From NCBI GenBank assembly GCA_027494035.1, contig JAOSJQ010000001.1:620001-684000 (forward strand): a stretch of 64,000 nt of DNA, given 5' to 3'. Origin of the DNA: UTCFX2 sp002050125. Lineage in GTDB: Bacteria > Chloroflexota > Anaerolineae > Anaerolineales > UBA4823. Made by a program: the position numbers and the translations under genes. A model generated the notes under the pieces. The model was not told the origin of the DNA. It made no database searches and saw only the letters and a list, made by a program, of their open reading frames with translations. Within the stretch, counting starts at the first letter, position 1. The number at the start of each line of letters is the position of its first letter. This document shows positions 7,948 to 14,421 of the stretch, piece by piece.

Positions 7948-9165
7948 ATGGCTATTGCTTCTGATACAGCCAAGATGATCGAGGGTTACTACCTCGGTCT
8001 TGCGGCTGACACCCGAGAGATGGTGGATCGGGCTATTCAAGAGATCGTGCGGAGAAAACGCCAGGGCGGCAAGGTGATGGTCATTACCGGCAGCGGACCG
8101 AATATCCACGAAGGGGTGACCAGTCTGATCGCTGAGTTGATGGACAAAGGAATCGTTGACGCCGTTTCCACCAGCTCAGCCGTGATCGCCCACGAGCTCG
8201 CCGGTACGCTCGATAAAGTGCGGCGCTTCGACGGAACCAAACTGGGCTTGGACCGCAACACTCTGCCAAAAGGGGGCACGTTCGAGATCACTCAGATGAG
8301 CCAGGAATGGCTGGATCGAATTTGCGCCGAGATGCCCATCGATCGAGATCTGATTCGCAGAGGGAACGAGCAGCCCGGGAGCGTCATCATCAAGGCAGCC
8401 GGCAACATGGCGTATCCGATGGGTTTGCGCACGGAAAGGGTTTCCCGCGAAATTCTGGCAGCCGCCAAGGCGTATGGATTGCCCTTTGAAGAGACGGCTG
8501 GATGGGGCGCGGACGCGCGCACCATGCTAGGCGCAGGTTTCAAGAGAAACCTGCCCGTGTTGGTCAGCGTACCCCAGTTAGTCGGCGGGGGCGGGGTCGG
8601 GCTTGCCATTGGCGACAGCATTTCGGTCAGCGAACGGTGTATGCGCATGGCGCGCATGATCGATTCCTGCGACGTGTTGATTGAATCTGCCATTGCCCTC
8701 ACCCAGGAAATTCACGACGGTCCTTTCGAAACCTATACCGGTCATGGGATTTGGCCCGCCTGGGACGGCTACCCCACCACGCGTTTGGAGGGCAAAGCGC
8801 TGATCCGCATCGACCTGGACCCCAATCTGCGCAAAGTGTGGGATCTGCAGCGCAGCGACTCCACGGTTCAATCAGCCATCGATAAAGGGCTGCCAAAGAC
8901 CAAACTGACCGGCATTCCCTTCCGCATGGAAATGTCGGGCTTTTCTCGCTTGGAAAGCAGCCTGCCCGTCGTCGGCGACATCGGCGAGGTCTGGCCCGTT
9001 TTAGCCTGGAAGGTTGCCGCAGAACTGGGGATCGAACTGGATTTCATCAGCCATCCGCAGCAGACGCCTGCAGGACAGGCGATGCGCGAATGGATTGTGG
9101 ACACGATACAGCCCTTTAACCGTGAAGAGCTGATAAAAAATATGAGAAAAAGAGGCTATAAATGA
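7948..9165 (+). CDS. Deoxyhypusine-synthase-like protein of unknown function
   Basis: Protein of 405 residues. Its first third resembles the NAD-binding core of deoxyhypusine synthase: GGKVMVITGSGPNIHEGVTS, then GIVDAVSTSSAVIAHELAG. The middle has VSVPQLVGGGGVGLAIGD, also a glycine-rich nucleotide-like segment. The C-terminal half (GHGIWPAWDGYPTTR) I do not recognise. True deoxyhypusine synthase modifies archaeal/eukaryotic eIF5A, which bacteria lack, so a different substrate is likely. GGAGG ribosome site at 7937-7941; its end overlaps kdsB by 4 bases, so it is translationally tied to that gene. The family call is tentative. Confidence 0.45.
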   Translation: MAIASDTAKMIEGYYLGLAADTREMVDRAIQEIVRRKRQGGKVMVITGSGPNIHEGVTSLIAELMDKGIVDAVSTSSAVIAHELAGTLDKVRRFDGTKLGLDRNTLPKGGTFEITQMSQEWLDRICAEMPIDRDLIRRGNEQPGSVIIKAAGNMAYPMGLRTERVSREILAAAKAYGLPFEETAGWGADARTMLGAGFKRNLPVLVSVPQLVGGGGVGLAIGDSISVSERCMRMARMIDSCDVLIESAIALTQEIHDGPFETYTGHGIWPAWDGYPTTRLEGKALIRIDLDPNLRKVWDLQRSDSTVQSAIDKGLPKTKLTGIPFRMEMSGFSRLESSLPVVGDIGEVWPVLAWKVAAELGIELDFISHPQQTPAGQAMREWIVDTIQPFNREELIKNMRKRGYK

Positions 9166-9917
9166 AAATTATTTGCATCATCCCGTCGCGTTATAAATCT
9201 ACCCGCCTGGAAGGCAAGCCGCTAAAAGATATCTGCGGCAAGCCGATGATCCAGCACGTGTATGAAGCTGCCAGCAAATCCACGCTTGCGACCCAGGTGG
9301 TGGTGGCGACTGACGATGACCGAATTTTCCAGGCAGTTCAGGGGTTTGGCGGGCAGGCTGCCATGACCTCGGTCGATCATAAAACCGGCACCGACCGGAT
9401 ATCCGAAGTGGCGCGGGGAATAGAGGCGGATATCGTTGCAAACATCCAGGGGGATGAGCCGCTTTTGGACCCACGGCAAATTGACGAAGCCATAGAACCG
9501 CTGATCGAAGACGCCCAGCTCAAAGCCTGTACACTTTGCCGGCGCATCACCGACGAGGCGGATCCGAACAATCCTAACGTGGTCAAAACCGTTTTCAACC
9601 AGTCGGGCGACGCGTTGTATTTTTCCCGTGCGCCCATCCCTTATCCGCGCGTGCGCGAAAATCACCGGGCATACGAGCACATCGGCATTTATGTCTATCG
9701 CAAAGATTTCTTGATGGAGTACGTGCAGATGCGCCAGACGCCGTTGGAGGTGTCCGAGTCGCTCGAGCAGTTGCGCATTTTAGAAAACGGCATTCGTTTG
9801 AAAGTGGTCGAAACCAAATACCCCGAAAAAGCTTTGAGTGTGGATACACCTGAAGACCTGGAAGCTGTGCGCAAAATCATGAGCCAGCGGCTTGCGAAAG
9901 ACGCAGGCAAATCATAA
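9162..9917 (+). CDS. kdsB: 3-deoxy-manno-octulosonate cytidylyltransferase (CMP-Kdo synthetase)
   Basis: Protein of 251 residues, matching KdsB length. It begins with IICIIPSRYKSTRLEGKPL, and has VVVATDDDRIF, KTGTDRISEV, NIQGDEPLLDP, PIPYPR and the very characteristic HIGIYVYRKDFLMEYV ... LEVSESLEQLRILENG. It activates Kdo, or a related ulosonic acid, with CTP to give the CMP-sugar. It is the last gene of the DeoR-led operon. No lipid A, kdsA, kdsC, kdsD or waaA gene is visible in the window, so the acid and its acceptor may be unusual. Confidence 0.9.
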   Translation: MKIICIIPSRYKSTRLEGKPLKDICGKPMIQHVYEAASKSTLATQVVVATDDDRIFQAVQGFGGQAAMTSVDHKTGTDRISEVARGIEADIVANIQGDEPLLDPRQIDEAIEPLIEDAQLKACTLCRRITDEADPNNPNVVKTVFNQSGDALYFSRAPIPYPRVRENHRAYEHIGIYVYRKDFLMEYVQMRQTPLEVSESLEQLRILENGIRLKVVETKYPEKALSVDTPEDLEAVRKIMSQRLAKDAGKS

Positions 9918-9962
9918 CCCCCGGCTAACTATACCGGGCTTCTGCGCTTTGTTGTTCGAATG

Positions 9963-10024
9963 GGAGCCTCCCACCGATAAGTGGTTTTCATCAACCAGGC
10001 TTGTACGGTTTTGAGGCTCCTTTT
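9963..10024 (+). terminator. Structured terminator-like element after kdsB (possible three-way junction)
   Basis: An outer perfect 8-base stem pairs GGAGCCTC (9963-9970) with GAGGCTCC (10013-10020), followed by TTTT. Inside are two further short stems: CCAC/GTGG (9971-9974 with 9981-9984) and AACC/GGTT (9993-9996 with 10007-10010). The outer stem plus T-run fits termination after kdsB; the branched interior is more than a simple terminator needs. Confidence 0.5.
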
Positions 10025-10109
10025 GATTCGCGGCTCTGACGCCGGCGCATGCACGCAAACAGTTCCTTGTGGGCGAGGCGCTGCCTTAATTACTTCCTTT
10101 GTTACCCCC

Positions 10110-10766
10110 TTAATTGACTGAAAAGCCGCCCGCCTGTAAGACGCTGCGGTTCGTGCGCAAAGCCTCGAGGAGCGCCAACTCGCGCCGATAGTGGCGCGTC
10201 AGCCTGCCGAGCAGCTTGTCCAGGCGCTCTGCAGCCAGCAGCTCTTGTTTCTGCAACGGGGATATTTGTAAAACAGCCGCCGCCAGGTACCCGAACAAAG
10301 CTCCGTCATCGGGAAGCTGGCTGAGGTTGAGCTGGTTGCTCCCGGATTCCTGCAGCAGTTGAACAAAGCGGTCGAACTGCCGGCGCAGCCGCCGGTTGTA
10401 CTCAGCCGCCCCGGTCGGGTTTGGGTTGTCGATCGGGTAGGATTGAACGCGCCCCAGGAGGTAAGTGTGACTCTCGCGATCGAGGTCGAGCACCCGAAAG
10501 CGTTCCTGCCCCAGCGCCACCAGGCTCATTCGTCCTTCGCCAATCTGTTTGAGCTGGGCGATTTGGGCTGTGCAGCCGATATGGTGAGGTTCCGCCAACG
10601 GTCCAAGCGCTTCGACCCCCTCGCGAATCAGCACAACCCCGAAGGGGCAGCGTTGAGCCGCGCAATAATTGATCATCTCCACATAGCGCGGTTCAAAAAT
10701 ATGCAGGTGGATCGGCGTGCCCGGAAACAGCACGGTATTGAGCGGGAAAAGCGGCAATTCATACAT
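10110..10766 (-). CDS. LON peptidase substrate-binding (LON N-terminal) domain protein
   Basis: Protein of 218 residues holding only the LON substrate-binding domain: MYELPLFPLNTVLFPGTPIHLHIFEPRY at the start, then PFGVVLIREG, GCTAQIAQL and GRMSLVALGQERFRV. There is no AAA+ or serine peptidase part, so it is not a protease itself; such proteins are common single-domain relatives of Lon with an ill-defined role in protein quality control. The C-terminal third is helical (about residues 130-205). It is convergent with the kdsB operon and divergent from the Xaa-Pro peptidase gene. Confidence 0.88.
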   Translation of the reverse strand: MYELPLFPLNTVLFPGTPIHLHIFEPRYVEMINYCAAQRCPFGVVLIREGVEALGPLAEPHHIGCTAQIAQLKQIGEGRMSLVALGQERFRVLDLDRESHTYLLGRVQSYPIDNPNPTGAAEYNRRLRRQFDRFVQLLQESGSNQLNLSQLPDDGALFGYLAAAVLQISPLQKQELLAAERLDKLLGRLTRHYRRELALLEALRTNRSVLQAGGFSVN

Positions 10767-10774
10767 GCGTTATG

Positions 10775-10783
10775 ATTGTAGCA
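10775..10783 (-). promoter_or_regulatory. Extended -10 promoter (TGCTACAAT) for the LON-domain gene
   Basis: Read on the minus strand, TGC-TACAAT is an extended -10 box. Only 8 bases separate it from the ATG at 10766, so transcription would begin at or next to the start codon and give a leaderless mRNA. No convincing -35 box was found. Confidence 0.5.
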
Positions 10784-10852
10784 TAAAGCCTATTCCAAGT
10801 CGATTGGGGTTCAATCAAGCCGCCCGCATGCAATCAACCCGCCATTTTGAGA

Positions 10853-10858
10853 TACAAT
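10853..10858 (+). promoter_or_regulatory. -10 box TACAAT upstream of the Xaa-Pro peptidase gene
   Basis: TACAAT lies 44 bases before the ATG at 10903, in the divergent gap shared with the LON-domain gene. The predicted leader of about 38 bases contains the GGAGG ribosome site. No clear -35 box. Confidence 0.35.
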
Positions 10859-10902
10859 GTGACGGGCGTTATGCTTTGAATTAACCATTGGAGGACCAGC
10901 CC

Positions 10903-12033
10903 ATGCACGAACTCGATTTTTCAGCCACTCTCTTAGCCCGCCAGCAGCGCCTCGCCCAGAACCTCTCGGCAAACAGCCTGGATCACGCCGTAATCAATCC
11001 CGGTCCCACGTTGACCTACCTGACCGGGTTGAGCTTTCACCTCATGGAGCGACCGGTGGTGGCGTTTTTTTCAGCTGGCGGTCAGCCAGCCCTCGTATTG
11101 CCCGAGCTTGAAACCGCTAAACTGAGCGGGCTGCCAGGGGACTTTCACCCCTTCGCCTATGGCGAAGACCCGGCGGCGTGGCTGGCTGTATTTCGAAAAG
11201 CGGCGGAGTTCGCCGGTCTGGACGGCAGCGTTGTGGGGGTCGAACCGGCGCGCCTGCGCTTTTTAGAGTTGAGCTACCTCCAGGACGCAGCCCCAACGGC
11301 GCGCTTCGTCTCAGCCGCGCAGCCGCTGGCAGACCTCCGCATATGCAAAGACGCTCAAGAAATCGACGCAATGCGCCGGGCGGTGCAGATCGCGCAGCAG
11401 GCGCTCCAGGCGGTTCTGCCCATGATCGGTCCCGGCGTCACCGAGCGCCAGGTCGCCTCCGAACTGGTCATCCAGCTTTTCCGGGCTGGCTCGCAGACCG
11501 AACTGCCATTTGCTCCGATCGTCGCCAGCGGTCCGAACAGCGCCAACCCGCACGCCGTCCCCTCGAACCGCCCTCTGCAAACCGGCGATTTGCTGGTCAT
11601 CGATTGGGGCGCGTCGGCGGATGGCTATATCTCGGACTTGACCCGGACTTTCGCCATCGGGGGGGCGTCGCCCGAATACCAGCGGGTTGCAAAGCTGGTC
11701 AAGCAAGCCAACCAAAGCGGACGCGACGCGGCCGGTCCCGGGGTCCCTGCCGAGGCGGTGGATTGGGCTGCCCGCCGATTGATCGCCGAAGCGGGCTACG
11801 GCGAATATTTCACCCACCGGACCGGGCATGGCATCGGGATGGAAGGGCACGAAGAGCCTTACATTCGCGAGGGCAACCGCCTCATCCTGCAAAGCGGAAT
11901 GGCATTCACCGTCGAACCCGGCATTTACCTGCCCGGGCGCGGCGGGGTGCGCATCGAAGATAACGTCGTCGTAACCGCAACCGGCGCTGAGTGCCTGAGC
12001 GACCTGCCGCGCGAGCTGATCGTCCTGGGATAA
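10903..12033 (+). CDS. Xaa-Pro aminopeptidase/dipeptidase (M24 family)
   Basis: Protein of 376 residues. I take ATG 10903, 8 bases after GGAGG (10890-10894), rather than the TTG at 10888. The N-terminal creatinase-like domain (LTYLTGLSFHLMERP) is followed by the pita-bread M24 domain. Metal ligands appear in VIDWGASADGYISDLTRTF (two Asp), GHGIGMEGHEEP (His), FTVEPGIYLPG (Glu) and VRIEDNVVV (Glu). It removes N-terminal residues before proline or cleaves Xaa-Pro dipeptides in the cytoplasm, using two metal ions. Complete, with no oddities. Confidence 0.9.
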   Translation: MHELDFSATLLARQQRLAQNLSANSLDHAVINPGPTLTYLTGLSFHLMERPVVAFFSAGGQPALVLPELETAKLSGLPGDFHPFAYGEDPAAWLAVFRKAAEFAGLDGSVVGVEPARLRFLELSYLQDAAPTARFVSAAQPLADLRICKDAQEIDAMRRAVQIAQQALQAVLPMIGPGVTERQVASELVIQLFRAGSQTELPFAPIVASGPNSANPHAVPSNRPLQTGDLLVIDWGASADGYISDLTRTFAIGGASPEYQRVAKLVKQANQSGRDAAGPGVPAEAVDWAARRLIAEAGYGEYFTHRTGHGIGMEGHEEPYIREGNRLILQSGMAFTVEPGIYLPGRGGVRIEDNVVVTATGAECLSDLPRELIVLG

Positions 12034-12071
12034 CCCTCCGCATCTCCAGGTAACTCCAGGGTCTCGCAATC

Positions 12072-12245
12072 ATGCGCAAGCAACGCCTCACTTCTGCTGC
12101 AGAACCGTTTCGGTTTCCCAACCATCCCGCCGAACGCTTATTGACCCATGCGCTCAGCCGCGCGGCGGAGATGAAACCGGTCTTTCAAACGGCGGATGAT
12201 TTCCTGCGGCTCCGTTCAGATGAGGGACGATGCGCCGAGACTTGA
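12072..12245 (+). CDS. Small hypothetical ORF
   Basis: An open frame of 57 codons lies between the peptidase gene and the MFS gene and overlaps the latter by 16 bases. It encodes a basic, soluble peptide with FPNHPAERLLTHALSRAAEM in the middle. No good ribosome site is present and I do not recognise the sequence. It may be real, or only a chance frame in high-GC DNA filling an otherwise empty 196-base gap. Confidence 0.25.
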   Translation: MRKQRLTSAAEPFRFPNHPAERLLTHALSRAAEMKPVFQTADDFLRLRSDEGRCAET

Positions 12246-13402
12246 TCCTGATCTGGCTCGCGCTGCTGACCTGGGGGCTGGGCGAGGGGATGTTTTTCTT
12301 TTTTCAACCGCTCTATCTGCAAGAGCTTGGCGCGGACCCGCTCAAGATTGGGGCGGTGTTGGGAATGGTCGGGCTGGCAATGACCCTGGCTTTCCTGCCA
12401 GCCGGCTATCTGTCCGACCGGTTTGGAAGACGACCGCTGCTCATCGCCGCCTGGGTGATGGGTCTGCTGTCGACCGGCATCATGGCGGTATCCGCCACTC
12501 TTACGGTCCACGTTGTGGCGATGGTGCTTTACGGCTTCACGAGCTTTGTCTCGGTGCCGCTCAACAGCTATGTCACCGCCGCGCGCGGCCGCGTCAGCGT
12601 TGGCCGCGCCCTGACACTCAGCTCGGCTTTCTTCAACCTGGGCTACATGCTCGGTCCGCTGATCGGCGGATTTGTCGGCGAAAATATTGGGTTGAAAGCC
12701 AATTTTCGCTACGCCGCGGTCATCTTTCTCTTTTCTTCAGCAATCGTTTTCTTTATCCGCCCCCAACCCGTGGAAAAACCGCCAAAGAGCAGCGCGGGAC
12801 AAGGGGTGCGGGAAATGTGGCAAGGCAGTTATGGGCGCTACGTCGTGCTGATTTTCTTCGTGATGTTCGCGATGTACCTGCCCCAGCCGCTTGCGCAGAA
12901 CTTCCTCCAGAACGAACGCGGGGCGAGTCTGGCAGCCATCGGTCAGTTGCTCTCGGCGCGCAGCCTGGGCGTCGTTATCCTGAACCTGCTGCTCGGTCAT
13001 CTAAACGCCCGCATTGGCTTCCTGCTCACCCATGCCTGTATGGTTCTCTTTTCCTTGCTGATCTGGCTTGGAACTGGATTCCCACATTACCTGCTGGGAT
13101 ATTTGCTGATGGGCGGTTACATCACCGGGCGCGGTCTGGCAATCGCCCAGGGGCGGGCGCTGGTCCAGTCAGCCAACATGGGAGTAGCCTACGGCATGTT
13201 GGAAACCGCGGTCGCGTCCGCCATGGTGTTAGGACCGCCGCTTGCCGGCTGGCTGTACGAGATCAACCCTGAACTGGTCTATGGCGTGAGCCTGGCGTTG
13301 GTCGGCTTAGCTTTGGCAGCCTATATCCTGTTCTCGCCTTTGAAACAGCGTGATCTGGTTCTTTTTGAAGAGAGAGAAAGGGCTCAATGGAATCAATCCT
13401 GA
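12230..13402 (+). CDS. MFS-family transporter
   Basis: Protein of 390 residues with about 12 hydrophobic segments. The MFS signature between helices 2 and 3 is present as GYLSDRFGRRPLL, and the matching half-repeat is weaker. Helix 4-5 has TLSSAFFNLGYMLGPLIGGFVGE, the style of drug or sugar exporters (DHA1/TetA type). It would move a small solute across the inner membrane using the proton gradient. The stop overlaps the PAP2 gene by 16 bases, so both are likely made together. Substrate unknown. Confidence 0.85.
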   Translation: MRRDLILIWLALLTWGLGEGMFFFFQPLYLQELGADPLKIGAVLGMVGLAMTLAFLPAGYLSDRFGRRPLLIAAWVMGLLSTGIMAVSATLTVHVVAMVLYGFTSFVSVPLNSYVTAARGRVSVGRALTLSSAFFNLGYMLGPLIGGFVGENIGLKANFRYAAVIFLFSSAIVFFIRPQPVEKPPKSSAGQGVREMWQGSYGRYVVLIFFVMFAMYLPQPLAQNFLQNERGASLAAIGQLLSARSLGVVILNLLLGHLNARIGFLLTHACMVLFSLLIWLGTGFPHYLLGYLLMGGYITGRGLAIAQGRALVQSANMGVAYGMLETAVASAMVLGPPLAGWLYEINPELVYGVSLALVGLALAAYILFSPLKQRDLVLFEERERAQWNQS

Positions 13403-14373
13403 ATTTTGGCATCCTGGTGGTGATCTGGCTGCAAAGCTTGGGAGGATGGCTGTCCGCGCCGATGGTCTGGTTCTCCTGGCTTGGCATCGAAGAGTTTTAC
13501 CTCCTCATCGCGCCAGCCGTGCTCTGGTGCATCGACCCCGCCCTGGGGGTTCGTCTGGGGGTTGGGCTGATGACCAGCAGCGCGACTAACTCCTTTTTCA
13601 AGCTATTGTTTCAGGGACCGCGGCCGTACTGGTACGATGCGCGCGTCCAGCCGCTCGGTCACGAATCCTCTTTTGGTTTGCCCTCCGGGCACGCTCAAAA
13701 CGCGGTCGTCGTGTGGGGCTTGATTGCAGCCCGGCTCCGGCGCGTCTGGACTTGGGCGTTAGTCATATTAATCATCCTCATGATCGGTCTGTCGCGCATG
13801 TACCTGGGCGTGCATTTTCCCAGCGACGTGATCGCGGGCTGGCTCCTGGGCGCGTTGTCCCTGTGGCTGATCCTACGACTCGAAAAGCCCTTTCTAGCCT
13901 GGTTCGGTCCGCTCCAGCCAGCCGCGCAGGTTGGATTGATTTTCATTGCCTCCCTGGTTTTAATCCTGGCAGCCGCGCTGGCTCGGTCGGCGCTGCAAGG
14001 CTGGGTGATGCCGCCGGAGTGGGTTCGGTTAGCAGGGCGCGCTGCCGGCGGGTCCCCACCAGATCCGCTGGCGCTTTCCGGCGTGATTACACCAGCTGCC
14101 GCGCTGTTCGGTTTGGGCAGCGGCGCAGCGTTGTTATACCGCCAGGGCTGGTTTAACCCGGATGGCTCGTTTCTCCAGCGTCTGGCGCGCTACTTGATCG
14201 GGCTGGCTGGCGTGCTGATCCTCTGGGCTGGCTTGGACGCCGTCTTTCCGGAAGGGGCGAACCTGCTGGCGTACGCTTTCCGCTATCTGCGCTACGCGCT
14301 GATCGGTTTGTGGATCGCATACCTAGCGCCGCAAGTTTTCATCCGGCTCCGGCTGGCAAAACCGCTGAAATAA
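13387..14373 (+). CDS. PAP2-family membrane phosphatase
   Basis: Polytopic protein of 328 residues. The three PAP2 motifs are present: FQGPRPYWYD (motif 1), FGLPSGHAQNAV (motif 2, PSGH) and LSRMYLGVHFPSDVIAGW (motif 3, with catalytic His and Asp). The active site faces outward, and members remove phosphate from phosphatidic acid, undecaprenyl pyrophosphate or similar lipids. A further membrane block of four to five helices after residue 170 is longer than in minimal PAP2 proteins. It overlaps the MFS gene and ends just before a strong terminator. Confidence 0.88.
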   Translation: MESILNFGILVVIWLQSLGGWLSAPMVWFSWLGIEEFYLLIAPAVLWCIDPALGVRLGVGLMTSSATNSFFKLLFQGPRPYWYDARVQPLGHESSFGLPSGHAQNAVVVWGLIAARLRRVWTWALVILIILMIGLSRMYLGVHFPSDVIAGWLLGALSLWLILRLEKPFLAWFGPLQPAAQVGLIFIASLVLILAAALARSALQGWVMPPEWVRLAGRAAGGSPPDPLALSGVITPAAALFGLGSGAALLYRQGWFNPDGSFLQRLARYLIGLAGVLILWAGLDAVFPEGANLLAYAFRYLRYALIGLWIAYLAPQVFIRLRLAKPLK

Positions 14374-14375
14374 AA

Positions 14376-14401
14376 AAATTGCGGGCGCACACCCGCAATT
14401 T
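14376..14401. terminator. Bidirectional terminator between PAP2 and EF-G-like genes
   Basis: A perfect 10-base stem AAATTGCGGG (14376-14385) pairs with CCCGCAATTT (14392-14401) around a 6-base loop, with A-run before and T-rich sequence after. It lies between two convergent genes and can stop transcripts from both sides. Confidence 0.85.
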
Positions 14402-14421
14402 CTTTATCCACAACAACCGGA

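Noticed and set aside
10775..10860. tRNA or other RNA gene in the divergent gap before the peptidase gene
   Set aside because: No cloverleaf arms or conserved T-loop bases could be found; the gap holds only promoters.
11178..11963. 261-codon open frame on the plus strand inside the Xaa-Pro peptidase gene
   Set aside because: Arginine/glycine-rich frame within a gene that has all M24 metal ligands.
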